From: Allobosea sp. 12-68-7
GTDB lineage: Bacteria; Pseudomonadota; Alphaproteobacteria; Rhizobiales; Beijerinckiaceae
Length of the DNA stretch: 55,473 bases
Direction: 5' to 3'
Assembly (NCBI GenBank): GCA_002279705.1
Contig: NCCO01000018.1
Location: forward strand, 1 to 55,473
Made by a program: the position numbers and the translations under genes. Positions 34,194-41,689 of this stretch are shown here, piece after piece (position 1 is the stretch's first letter; every line of letters starts with the position of its first letter). A model generated the notes under the pieces. It did no database searches. It was not told the origin of the DNA and saw only the letters and a program-made list of their open reading frames with translations.

Positions 34194-34228
34194 TTGCGCA
34201 GCTCAAAAGTGTCGGCTCGAGGCTCCAT
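34190..34228 (-). CDS. Possible 12-codon leader peptide
   Basis: ATG at 34228 opens [12 protein letters not shown], whose TGA stop overlaps the HigA-like ATG (ATGA). It could couple translation of the regulator or be chance. A CTCGAG site lies inside it (34214-34219). Confidence 0.35.
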   Translation of the reverse strand: MEPRADTFELRK

Positions 34229-34266
34229 GATAGCTGACAACGATCACTAGTCACACAACCTTAAGC

Positions 34267-34503
34267 TTATCCTTGCGACTCATTCCCACCGATAGAGGAG
34301 GCTTCGGGAACGGGTCGCTGCTTAGCGTTGCAGAGGGCGAGTTCCAGAGCGGCAACCAGGCAGTCTGTTCCCTCATCCGCGTCGACGGCGAAACTGACGG
34401 GCTGCTCCGTGTAGCGGTCGGGCCGTCCACTTTCATCGCAATAGACTTCCTGCAGCGCGAATGTGCCGTCGGGATGCTGGAGGATGCGGTAATTCCAGGT
34501 CAT
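34267..34503 (-). CDS. Conserved small hypothetical protein
   Basis: A 78-residue protein, MTWNYRILQHPDGTFALQEV then SGRPDRYTEQPVSFAVDADE and LVAALELALCNAKQRPV. It reads as a complete small domain seen on many mobile elements. The ATG follows a short gap after a truncated RHH gene. The function is unknown. It lies just upstream of, and in the same direction as, the defence operon, but 38 bases away from the leader. Confidence 0.7.
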   Translation of the reverse strand: MTWNYRILQHPDGTFALQEVYCDESGRPDRYTEQPVSFAVDADEGTDCLVAALELALCNAKQRPVPEASSIGGNESQG

Positions 34504-34514
34504 CGTTATGTTGC

Positions 34515-34628
34515 TTACTGCTTCCTAGGATGCGAAACCGCCTGCTCCATTAGGTGGCGGATATAGCGGGTGTATGGGATGCCGCCGGCTTCGGCCTGCT
34601 CCTTTACGGCGTCCAGCAGGGGCTGGCC
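34515..34628 (-). pseudogene. RHH (CopG-like) antitoxin C-terminal remnant
   Basis: The frame LLDAVKEQAEAGGIPYTRYI followed by RHLMEQAV is the typical C-terminal helix pair of a CopG-type antitoxin. An in-frame TAG (34629-34631) closes it upstream, and no start or N-terminal strand is seen. It is a broken toxin-antitoxin relic. Confidence 0.6.
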
Positions 34629-34766
34629 CTATTGCGAAGCTGAGGCCGGTTACCATGAAAGCTAATTCACCTGGGCTCCACAACATGTGTCTGACCTCTA
34701 ACCAAACAGGATTCCTAGAACGCCAAAAATGTCTTACATGGTCACTCCCCTTTTTCGAGGCAAAAA

Positions 34767-35114
34767 ATGGCCAGCAATGCATCCATTGATCTTGACGCTC
34801 TTTCGGTAAAGCAGTTGACAGACCTGATTCATGCGGCTGAGGCAAAGCGGCAGGAAAAGACTCAAGGTGAGCGCGCAGCGCTTCTGGAGGAAATGACCAG
34901 AAGAGCTGAGGAATTGGGGCTGACTATCGAGGAGCTAGTTGAAACTCGTGCTTCGAAACGTACGCCCAAGACGCGGCAAGACACCCGGAGCAAAGTCGCG
35001 GCGAAGTTCCGGGGGCCAAACGGTGAGGAATGGACAGGCAGGGGGCGGATGCCAAATTGGCTTGTCGCGCAGGAAGCGACCGGCAGGAAGCGCGACGAGT
35101 TCCTGATCAAGTAG
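34767..35114 (+). CDS. H-NS-like nucleoid protein
   Basis: A 115-residue protein with an N-terminal coiled-coil oligomerisation region (LSVKQLTDLIHAAEAKRQEK) and a C-terminal H-NS DNA-binding motif, AKFRGPNGEEWTGRGRMPNW. Start preceded by GAGG. Plasmid H-NS proteins silence AT-rich foreign DNA and reduce the cost of carrying the plasmid. The preceding region (34640-34766) is AT-rich and probably its promoter. Confidence 0.9.
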   Translation: MASNASIDLDALSVKQLTDLIHAAEAKRQEKTQGERAALLEEMTRRAEELGLTIEELVETRASKRTPKTRQDTRSKVAAKFRGPNGEEWTGRGRMPNWLVAQEATGRKRDEFLIK

Positions 35115-35324
35115 GTGGCGGGGGGGGGGCGTACAGCCGCCCTCCATCCATCCGGGCATCCACGGACACGTCCGGCGCTGTGGCCGCGGGCGGTTGATCC
35201 TGCTTCACAGCCTTCCAAGCCGCCCTTCGAGGTCGGTAGCCCCTGCTGAAGTTTGTCACGGACCGTCAAACGCTCGTTTAGATTCGTGACAAGCCGGCCG
35301 TGTGGGGGGTAGAAGCTCTCCAGC

Positions 35325-36074
35325 ATGCCCTCCGATCCTAGGAATACCGTCCAGAGCCTCGCCCTCACCCCGATCGGGCCGGTGCGCTTCGTCGCCTACT
35401 ACCGGGTCAGCACCGAACGGCAGGGGCGCTCCGGGCTTGGCCTCGACGCCCAGCGCGAGGCGGTGGCGCGCCACGTCGCTTTGGCCTGCGGCACGGTCGT
35501 GGCCGCATTCCAGGAGGTCGAAAGCGGCAAGCGGGCCGACCGGCCGCAACTCGCCGCCGCGCTCACCGCCTGCCGAGCGCAGCGCGCCACGCTGCTGATC
35601 GCCAAACTCGACCGCTTGGCACGCAACGCGCGCTTCCTGCTAGGCGTGGTCGAAGGGAGCGGCGAGGGGGGCGTGGTGTTTTGCGACCTGCCGACCGTTC
35701 CGTCGGGTCCAGTCGGCAAGTTCCTCGTCACCCAGATGGCGGCGGTTGCTGAGCTCGAGGCCGGCCTGATCAGCCAGCGCACGCGCGCGGCGCTGGCCAT
35801 GGCGAAGGCGCGAGGCGTGGTGCTCGGCAACCCGCGCCTGCGCGCCGGCACGCCCGACCAGGCGCGCGCAGCGGCGGCGGTGAAGCAGCAGGTCTCACGC
35901 GCCTGCGCCGCCGACGTGCTGCCCTATGTTGAGGCGGCGCGGCGCGCTGGCGCGACCACGCTGCGCAAACTCGCCGCGGCGCTCACCGCGCGCGGCATGC
36001 CGACGCCAGCCGGCGGTCACGCTTGGCACCCGATGCAAGTGAAGCGGGTAGTTGATGCGTGTCGCCAAGCATAG
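35325..36074 (+). CDS. Serine recombinase (resolvase/invertase)
   Basis: A 249-residue protein with the catalytic Ser in VAYYRVSTERQGRSGLGLDA, the conserved LLIAKLDRLARNARFLL, and VTQMAAVAELEAGLISQRTR. A short C-terminal DNA-binding region follows (ATTLRKLAAALTARGMPTPA). It probably resolves plasmid multimers or is left from a transposon. There are no obvious paired res repeats directly upstream, where a G10 run (35116-35128) is the oddest feature. Confidence 0.92.
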   Translation: MPSDPRNTVQSLALTPIGPVRFVAYYRVSTERQGRSGLGLDAQREAVARHVALACGTVVAAFQEVESGKRADRPQLAAALTACRAQRATLLIAKLDRLARNARFLLGVVEGSGEGGVVFCDLPTVPSGPVGKFLVTQMAAVAELEAGLISQRTRAALAMAKARGVVLGNPRLRAGTPDQARAAAAVKQQVSRACAADVLPYVEAARRAGATTLRKLAAALTARGMPTPAGGHAWHPMQVKRVVDACRQA

Positions 36075-36195
36075 GTCGCGTCTCACCAGCTCGGCTGGAT
36101 AAGGTAGTCGACAACTTGGCCGTAGCAGATTGCGAGACGCCGCAGCGTTTCATCCCAGCTGCCCGGCACGCGGCCGCACCACAGGCGCAAACCGG

Positions 36196-36315
36196 TCAGA
36201 CGTCTTCCTCATCCAGGACCCCATCTTCTCGACAGTTGGGGGCTCCAGCGAGCCCAGTGCGTGCTCGCGTGCGCAGCTTCCGCATATGACCGAGCAGCAC
36301 GAGCACGACGATCAC
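36196..36315 (-). CDS. Possible 39-residue membrane microprotein
   Basis: GTG at 36315 with a strong upstream GAGGAG. The peptide begins IVVLVLLGHMRKLRTRART and ends in an acidic tail. It follows the glutaredoxin-MauE gene by 39 bases on the same strand, so it may be the last gene of that unit. The family is unknown. Confidence 0.45.
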   Translation of the reverse strand: MIVVLVLLGHMRKLRTRARTGLAGAPNCREDGVLDEEDV

Positions 36316-36354
36316 GGGAACTCCTCAAATCTGCGCGGGGCATAGCTCGACGGG

Positions 36355-37167
36355 CTACATCACGTGGTCCGCGCCGACCGACAGGCCAAACGCGGCGAGC
36401 ACCATCCACACCGCCATGGCGACCATCATCAGGTTCTCTGTGAGCGAGATGAACCCGAGGGGCACATTGCTCGACCCGCCGACGCAGGCGCACTTCAGCT
36501 CGCGACGATCGATGTAGACGGCTTTGAAAACCGAGGCCGCGCCGATGGTGCCGATAAAGAGCGCGATCGGCACCGACAGCCAGGTGAGCGCTCCCGCGAC
36601 CATCAGCACGCCCGCCAGCCCTTCGGCAAAGGGATAGATGTAGCTGTAGGGCACCCACCGCTTGGCGAGCAGGTCATAGTTCAGGAACATCGTCGAGAAG
36701 CTCTCGATGTTCTGGAGCTTCAGCAGCGCCAGCACGACCATCGAGAAGCCGATGAACCACTCCGCCGCGCGGATGGTGAAGGGGCTTCCCGTTACAGCAT
36801 GACTTGCTGCCATCGCCATCAGCGCGGTCATCGCGAACAGCGCGACGACCGGCCGGTAGCTGGTCGCCTTCGGATCCGCAACAGGCTTGCCGAGGAACCT
36901 GCGCAGGTCGTCGTGGCCGCCAATCCGCTCGCCGCCGATGAAGATCTGGGGCGTCGTCGCCACGCGGTGCTGCGCCTTGAAGGCGTCGGTCTGCTCGCGC
37001 GTGGTGAGGTGGTGGTCCTCGACCTCGTAACCGGACCGCTCCAGCAGGTCCTTGGCCTTCAGGCCGTAGGGGCAGGTGTGGTGCGGCATCACCATGCGGT
37101 GGATGACCGCTTTTTTAGCCGCTGCGGGGCGGCTCGGTGCAGGGGAAAGGACGGTTGTGGCCGACAT
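36355..37167 (-). CDS. Glutaredoxin-MauE/DoxX-like fusion membrane protein
   Basis: A 270-residue protein. The N-terminal glutaredoxin domain (about 20-92) has a monothiol-type CPYG active site in MPHHTCPYGLKAKDLLERSG and TTPQIFIGGERIGG. The C-terminal half (about 105-265) has four membrane helices of the MauE type, with the paired Cys in RRELKCACVGGSS. It likely passes reducing equivalents or binds metal at the inner membrane. Divergent from a MerR regulator and expressed from a MerR-type promoter (37198-37229). Confidence 0.85.
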   Translation of the reverse strand: MSATTVLSPAPSRPAAAKKAVIHRMVMPHHTCPYGLKAKDLLERSGYEVEDHHLTTREQTDAFKAQHRVATTPQIFIGGERIGGHDDLRRFLGKPVADPKATSYRPVVALFAMTALMAMAASHAVTGSPFTIRAAEWFIGFSMVVLALLKLQNIESFSTMFLNYDLLAKRWVPYSYIYPFAEGLAGVLMVAGALTWLSVPIALFIGTIGAASVFKAVYIDRRELKCACVGGSSNVPLGFISLTENLMMVAMAVWMVLAAFGLSVGADHVM

Positions 37168-37197
37168 GTTCGGTTTCCTTGAAATCCGGTCGGCGCA

Positions 37198-37229
37198 AAT
37201 ATAGATTCCGTACTATGGTACGGAGTCAA
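37198..37229 (-). promoter_or_regulatory. MerR-type promoter for the glutaredoxin-MauE gene
   Basis: On the minus strand, -35 TTGACT (37229-37224) and -10 TATATT (37203-37198) are 20 bases apart, the overlong spacing typical of MerR-activated promoters. The perfect dyad CCGTAC/GTACGG (37208-37223) fills the spacer. Confidence 0.85.
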
Positions 37230-37232
37230 GGG

Positions 37233-37652
37233 GTGCGATTGCTTTCCGTCGACAGGTCTAAAGGGGCCGGGGCGCTGACCATTGGCGAGCTTGCCGCTGC
37301 CGGTGACGTGGGCGTTGAAACGATTCGCTTTTACCAGCGCAGGGACCTGCTCAGGACGCCGGCGAGCGGGGGCGGGATTCGACACTACGGTCGGGACGAC
37401 GTGCGGCGCCTGCGGTTCATCCGACAGGCTCAGGCGGCGGGGTTCACCCTGGAGGAGATCAGGGAGTTGCTGGAACTGGACGCCGGCGAGGATCGCAGTC
37501 GTGCCCGCGAGCTTGCGAAGACCCGCATCAAGGCGCTCGACGCCAAGATAGCTGACCTCCAGCGCGCCCAAGATGCTCTGCGACGACTGGCAAGGGAGTG
37601 CGCGGAGGGGAGCGCTGGGCCCTGTCCTATCCTGAGTTCCTTCGACGTTTGA
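37233..37652 (+). CDS. MerR-family regulator (divergent from glutaredoxin-MauE)
   Basis: A 139-residue regulator: HTH LTIGELAAAGDVGVETIRFY with RRDLLRTPASGGGIRHY, then a dimerisation helix. The C-terminal ECAEGSAGPCPIL holds the only Cys pair and could bind metal or sense thiols. I chose GTG 37233 because the ATG at 37215 lies inside the operator dyad; an AAGGGG site precedes the GTG. It should twist the divergent promoter into its active form when the signal is bound. Confidence 0.85.
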   Translation: MRLLSVDRSKGAGALTIGELAAAGDVGVETIRFYQRRDLLRTPASGGGIRHYGRDDVRRLRFIRQAQAAGFTLEEIRELLELDAGEDRSRARELAKTRIKALDAKIADLQRAQDALRRLARECAEGSAGPCPILSSFDV

Positions 37653-37740
37653 CGCGAGCAGCATGGCCGTATGGGCCTTGCCGACCGTTCCAGCATCAAT
37701 CCCGCAGGTTCTCAACCAGCCGAAAATGTCTGCGACGACT

Positions 37741-37933
37741 GCCCGTCGGCGAGACCGGGGAAGGAGGGGTGGCATGCGGCAGGGCGAGGCCGGGTGCGAG
37801 GGAGCGGGGTGCGGAGCGCTCTGCGAGGGAGCGGCCCTGCCGCGCTGTAGGCCGCATGCCGAGGGGAACCTTGGGGAGGCGCCCCATGGTTCTCCGCGGG
37901 GGGCGGCGGAGGGCGGCCAGCGTCCTGCGTCAG
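37741..37933 (+). repeat. Dispersed ~193-bp repeat, copy B
   Basis: Near-identical copy of 3416-3608 in direct orientation, here downstream of the MerR gene. Two direct copies 34 kb apart could recombine and split the plasmid into a transfer/replication half and a metal-resistance half. Confidence 0.85.
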
Positions 37934-38065
37934 CGACCGTCACCCGGAGGGCAGAGACCCGCGCAGCGGGCTCCGGGAGCGACCAGCAGTCGCGAGTAGA
38001 GCGCGGCCCCTGCCAACGGCGGGGAGACGCCACGACATGCTTCCTGGACGGGGGGGGGCGGCGGA

Positions 38066-38164
38066 GGGCGGCCGGTCGCGGTCCTACACCTTCGTGGCGT
38101 GGATGATCGCCTGCATCAGCAGGCTCTGGGCGTCGACCAGGACGTGCCGCTTTGCTCGCGATGA
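38066..38164 (-). pseudogene. IS5-type transposase remnant
   Basis: The minus-strand frame AKRHVLVDAQSLLMQAIIHA, then TKV, a stop and DRD resembles the central region of IS5/IS1031 transposases. Only ~30 residues remain and one stop interrupts them. Confidence 0.45.
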
Positions 38165-38243
38165 GCATTCGTCCTGAGTAGGCTCTCCATTTGGCGGGCG
38201 TCGAAATTTGCCGCAATTAAGTTCGTCGACAGGGTCGGGGAGG

Positions 38244-38363
38244 TTAGGGCAGGTAGGCGCCTCCGCTGATATGGATCGACTGGCCGGTGATGAAGCGGCT
38301 GACCGGCAGGCAGAGGTGGAGGATCATTGCCGCCACCTCCTCCAGCGGCACTCCGACAGGCCT
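38244..38363 (-). pseudogene. Short-chain dehydrogenase C-terminal remnant
   Basis: About 39 residues ending SRFITGQSIHISGGAYLP, the classic C-terminus of an SDR oxidoreductase, preceded by VGVPLEEVAAMILHLCLP. The NAD-binding and catalytic parts are missing. A relic of chromosomal or transposon cargo. Confidence 0.75.
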
Positions 38364-38428
38364 GGGAAGAAGACGCCGCTTAGAGACATTTTCCTATGCT
38401 GAGCGTGTAGCCGTCACGGGGCTGACAA

Positions 38429-39655
38429 TCATTGATAGCCGAGTTGCCGTCGCACCACGCCTGAGCCGACGAAGTGGGTCAAAAGCCTGTAGTTCCGCTG
38501 CTCGTACCTGACCCTCCCGGCGACGATGGCAGGCGCCACGCCGAGTTCATCCGCAAGCGCGAGCACGTTGGTGGTCGATGGGTCGGAGCGCACCAGGCTG
38601 CTCCCCCATATGGCACCAGGAATGAGCGCCTCGCGGGCCCACTCGTCAGCCTCGACCTCCTCCACCGAATGAGGCTCTTCTCCTGGAAGAAGGGCAGCCG
38701 AGAAGTCGTCGAGGTAGGGCTTGAACTCGCCGCGCCCAAGGTGCCGACCCACATGCGCGAGCTCATGAGCTAGGCAGTACCAGAAGTTGTCGAGCCGGTC
38801 GTAGCGCAGGGTGAGAGAGATGACCGGCATCCCATCCACAAGTTGCAGGGCAGCACCATCAAGGTGGGTGCGGCTTAGGTGCGGAACGACAACGAAGCGG
38901 ATCCCGTGCTGCGCCAGGAACTTGCGTGCCTGGCTCGGGCCGTCGCCATGACGGCTCAGCTTCACCACGCTTCGCAGGAACTCCAGATCGACGGCCGAGG
39001 GATCAAAGACTCCTACCTCCTTTTCCTCTTTTGCCACCGCCATGGAACGCCAGCACCAAGCGGCCCGTGCGTGGAGGTCCACCTTTGAGCTCTGACGGAG
39101 GTGGTCGTTCTTCCGATACAGCGCGCAAGTCGCTGCCAGCGGCCCTCCAGCCTGATTCTGCAAGCGTTTCATGAGCTTCGCGGCCTGTGCAGCGACGTCA
39201 CCGGTCACCCGACCAAACCACCCGCGCTCTGCCATCTCGGCGACCGGGAATCGGGTCCAATCCAGGTCAGCCGGTTGCTGCCCGACGTCGTCATCCTGAT
39301 CCTCCCGCAAGAGGACCTCGGCTGGGATGCCGAGCCGCGTGCTGAGAGCGCGGATCATCGCGAGTGTCAGCGGACGCTTACCGCTGAGCACCTCTGATAC
39401 CTTGGCGCGCCCACCCAAAAGCGGCTCGAGATCACGACGCGCGAGACCGGCCTGCTCCATGCGGAACAGGATCGCCTCAACCGGGGTCGGCGCGCCAATG
39501 GGAAAGTGCTCTTCCTCGTATCGATCCACGAGGGTCGCGAGTACGTCAAGCTCGTCAGCCTCCCGCGTCCCGGGCTGAGCGGCCATCAGCTCGTCAATCC
39601 GAGCGAGGGCAGCAGCGTGGTCCGCTTCCGTGCGGACGGGTCGGATGTGCGCCAT
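38429..39655 (-). CDS. higA: HigA antitoxin fused to an ImmA/IrrE-like peptidase domain
   Basis: A 408-residue protein. The N-terminal ~120 residues are HigA-like (MAHIRPVRTEADHAAALARI; HTH LARRDLEPLLGGRAKVSEVL). The C-terminal half is ImmA/IrrE-like with HEXXH in FWYCLAHELAHVGRHL near residue 297 and a downstream EEVEADEWAREALIP ligand segment. It starts at the HigB stop with a one-base overlap. A canonical HigA antitoxin has about 100-140 residues, so the protease-like domain is an added part that may control antitoxin stability or sensing. Confidence 0.85.
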   Translation of the reverse strand: MAHIRPVRTEADHAAALARIDELMAAQPGTREADELDVLATLVDRYEEEHFPIGAPTPVEAILFRMEQAGLARRDLEPLLGGRAKVSEVLSGKRPLTLAMIRALSTRLGIPAEVLLREDQDDDVGQQPADLDWTRFPVAEMAERGWFGRVTGDVAAQAAKLMKRLQNQAGGPLAATCALYRKNDHLRQSSKVDLHARAAWCWRSMAVAKEEKEVGVFDPSAVDLEFLRSVVKLSRHGDGPSQARKFLAQHGIRFVVVPHLSRTHLDGAALQLVDGMPVISLTLRYDRLDNFWYCLAHELAHVGRHLGRGEFKPYLDDFSAALLPGEEPHSVEEVEADEWAREALIPGAIWGSSLVRSDPSTTNVLALADELGVAPAIVAGRVRYEQRNYRLLTHFVGSGVVRRQLGYQ

Positions 39656-39957
39656 CAGATCGTCTCCGCGTCTATGTTGTCGTATTCCGAATGGGTGCCG
39701 ATGAAGCGGACGTAGACGACGCCGACTCCATAGTTCACCCGCACGACCAGCCGGTACTTGTTGCCGCAGATGTTGAAGACCACCCGCCCACCCTTGAGGA
39801 TGCTGGCAGAGCGGTACTGCGCCTTCACATCAGCAGATGTGCTCCACGACGCCTTTTTGGCCTCGCGATACCAGGCTTCTAAAGCGGCTCGCGCGTCCAC
39901 GCGTTCAGGCCGGCCCTCGTGGAAGGCCAGCAGTGTACTGCGCGAGATGATTCGCAT
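39655..39957 (-). CDS. higB: HigB-type mRNA interferase toxin
   Basis: A 100-residue RelE-fold toxin: AALEAWYREAKKASWSTSAD, then ILKGGRVVFNICGNKYRLVV and VYVRFIGTHSEYDNIDA. These are the signature elements of HigB toxins, which cut mRNA on the ribosome. It is transcribed first and coupled to the HigA-ImmA fusion, as usual in higBA loci. It probably stabilises the plasmid or acts in defence. Confidence 0.9.
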   Translation of the reverse strand: MRIISRSTLLAFHEGRPERVDARAALEAWYREAKKASWSTSADVKAQYRSASILKGGRVVFNICGNKYRLVVRVNYGVGVVYVRFIGTHSEYDNIDAETI

Positions 39958-40092
39958 CCCCCTGACACTATGCGAACCGCCTCCACATGCAAGCCCCTGC
40001 TCCCTGAATACCTCGCATATAAAGTGTTCCCCTCAAGGGATCAACATGATAACTCTTATTTGCTCCCAAGGAGGGAGCTAGAAGTTCATCAG

Positions 40093-40317
40093 ATGGCCGG
40101 CAAGAATCAGCACGTTGTGCCGCGCGGAAGCGGGTGGGCAGTCCAGGGCGCCGGCAACAGCCGAGCGACCTCGATTCATCCCACGCAGTCGGAGGCCATC
40201 TCGGAGGCCCGAGGCATCGCGCGGAACCAGGAGAGCGAACTGTTCGTGCATGGCCGCGACGGCCGGATCCGCGAGCGCGACAGCCACGGCCGGGATCCCA
40301 ATCCGCCAAAAGGCTGA
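40093..40317 (+). CDS. DUF2188 domain protein
   Basis: A 74-residue protein, MAGKNQHVVPRGSGWAVQGA to GRIRERDSHGRDPNPPKG, full length for DUF2188. An AGGAGGGAG site lies 14-23 bases upstream. It is divergent from higBA and begins a run of three small plus-strand genes. Paralogue of the gene at 28185; the tail is nearly identical to the ISL3-fused relic at 25931. Confidence 0.85.
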   Translation: MAGKNQHVVPRGSGWAVQGAGNSRATSIHPTQSEAISEARGIARNQESELFVHGRDGRIRERDSHGRDPNPPKG

Positions 40318-40373
40318 CAAGCAACCAGGGGTGCCGTCACATGGCACGACCGCTCCTCAAGAGGAGATATGTC

Positions 40374-40634
40374 ATGCGTTTTCACGGGGCTATCATCCGC
40401 GAGCAGGGCGTCACCTTCGCGGTTGTGGTCGTGCGGCGACACGTTCTCGACAACAACTTCGAGGCCGACAAGACGGCTGCCAGTTTCCGGCAGGCCTTTC
40501 CGGGCATGCCGGTTGCCCTCATGGCGCAGGATCACTGCGGCAATCCAACCTACTACGGCCGCCCCGACATCTCGCGCTTCCTCGCGGGCGTGCCCCTCGG
40601 AGCGATCCCTTGGCGCGAATACACTCTCAACTAA
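40374..40634 (+). CDS. Small conserved hypothetical protein
   Basis: An 86-residue soluble protein, MRFHGAIIREQGVTFAVVVV followed by AFPGMPVALMAQD and YYGRPDISRFLAGVP. The start is set by AGAGGAGA seven bases before the ATG; an ATG at 40341 is less likely. It reads like a short alpha/beta domain. The function is not known. Confidence 0.7.
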   Translation: MRFHGAIIREQGVTFAVVVVRRHVLDNNFEADKTAASFRQAFPGMPVALMAQDHCGNPTYYGRPDISRFLAGVPLGAIPWREYTLN

Positions 40635-40646
40635 AGGATGGAGGAT

Positions 40647-40820
40647 ATGTTCAAGCGCCCTCGGCCGTTCCACCCGCCACGGCCGCCAAAGCCGCCCGAT
40701 CGGCTGCAGAACATGCAGACGCTCAAGCCTTTTGGAAAGAACCACTGGGTCAAGGCGCACTGGCGCTACGACTATCAGCGTCGGCAGTGGGAGTGGGTTC
40801 TCGGGCACTGGACGAAGTAG
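40647..40820 (+). CDS. Small Pro/Trp-rich hypothetical protein
   Basis: A 57-residue basic protein, MFKRPRPFHPPRPPKPPDRL, ending YQRRQWEWVLGHWTK. GGAGG sits just upstream of the ATG at 40647. The Trp-rich end resembles short repeats found in envelope proteins, but there is no signal peptide. The function is unknown. Confidence 0.6.
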   Translation: MFKRPRPFHPPRPPKPPDRLQNMQTLKPFGKNHWVKAHWRYDYQRRQWEWVLGHWTK

Positions 40821-40840
40821 AGCATGCGGTCGGTTATGGT

Positions 40841-40866
40841 GGGGAACGCGCGAGATCGCGCGCCCC
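40841..40866 (+). terminator. Hairpin after the small-gene run
   Basis: CGCGCGA/TCGCGCG around two bases, enclosed by GGGG and CCCC. No T-run follows, so it may be an attenuated or Rho-assisted terminator. Confidence 0.4.
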
Positions 40867-41063
40867 ACAGCTGCCACACCTCCGCAATCTGGATCGCGTC
40901 CTCAAAACCCTCCCGAAATCCACTCATGCGCCGTGGTGTCGCCCAGCGGTACGCAGGCGCCGACGTTTAGCGGGGCCAGACGTCAGAGCGTGATAGCGTC
41001 AAGCCTTCAGCCCTGGGGAACAGGGGAGAGCGGAGTACTGAGCTTGCACGTTCCCGTGTGCCC

Positions 41064-41093
41064 AACGAACCTTTAGCCACTAGAGCATGGTTG
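41064..41093 (+). promoter_or_regulatory. Variant MerR-type operator upstream of the copper-binding protein
   Basis: Contains GAACCTTTAGCCACTAGA, a variant of the dyad at 41502-41517 and 46605-46620. The -35 and -10 are poorer matches than at those two sites. Confidence 0.6.
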
Positions 41094-41131
41094 TCGCTTC
41101 GCCGGACATCCCGGCCAGAGGAAAACCAGCC

Positions 41132-41464
41132 ATGGACATGTCAAACTGCATCCGCGAGTGCCTCGACTGCCACCGATCCTGCACCGAGACTGTGATCCAC
41201 GTATTGCACGGGGGCGGGCACCATGCGGAGGCGACGCACCTCGTTTCCCTGCTGGACTGCGCGCAGATTTGCATTACCTCGGCCGACTTCATGGCGCGGC
41301 ACTCGCCGCATCACGCGCATCTCTGCCGTGAATGCGCCGAGATCTGCGAGGCCTGCGCGAAGCTCTGCGAGGAGCATGAAGACCCGGACGGCCGCATGAA
41401 GGCGAATGCTGAAGCCTGCCGCCGCTGCGCGGCAACCTGCCGCGAGATGGCGGGGGCGGCCTGA
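41132..41464 (+). CDS. Four-helix-bundle copper-binding protein (Csp-like)
   Basis: A 110-residue Cys-rich protein with the regular helix pattern CIRECLDCHRSCTETVIH, CAQICITSADFMARHS, then CRECAEICEACAKLCEEH and CRRCAATCREMAGAA. Csp proteins store many Cu(I) ions through Cys lining a four-helix bundle. There is no signal peptide, so it should be cytosolic. The ATG at 41132 follows AGAGGAAA. A MerR-type operator variant precedes it. Confidence 0.9.
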   Translation: MDMSNCIRECLDCHRSCTETVIHVLHGGGHHAEATHLVSLLDCAQICITSADFMARHSPHHAHLCRECAEICEACAKLCEEHEDPDGRMKANAEACRRCAATCREMAGAA

Positions 41465-41495
41465 TTCGAAGGGGTGGGTTTCGGTGCCTACCCCC

Positions 41496-41526
41496 TTGAA
41501 CCTCTAGCCACTAGAAGTACTATAAG
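41496..41526 (+). promoter_or_regulatory. MerR-type metal-responsive promoter
   Basis: -35 TTGAAC (41496-41501) and -10 TATAAG (41521-41526) with a 19-base spacer holding the dyad CTCTAGCCACTAGAAG, the arrangement of CueR/HmrR/PbrR-type promoters. It drives the dsbB-dsbA pair. Confidence 0.85.
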
Positions 41527-41689
41527 TCGGCTGCGGCGAGGGGGTGTACCATTCAGGTGCAGTATCAAATACCTCGCCCACGCTTCGTTACCCCGAGCCG
41601 CACTGCATTTGCCACCACACTCGCCACTGATGGCCCCCGTGCTGCCGCGTCTTGTTCAAGAGCGCGGCTCTCTACGAAAGACGGACCTG

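Noticed and set aside
13692-34219. Depletion of CTCGAG as a sign of long co-evolution with the PaeR7I-type system
   Set aside because: The site occurs many times (for example near 13692, 18150, 21834, 24307, 33247, 35752), so no avoidance can be claimed by eye.
34194-34266. A HigB toxin upstream of the HigA-like gene
   Set aside because: Only a 12-codon frame and a short AT-rich gap are present; no RelE-fold protein is encoded.
37089-38216. A 375-codon minus-strand frame over the MerR gene and the repeat
   Set aside because: It is antisense to a clear MerR gene and runs through the dispersed repeat; there is no protein signal.
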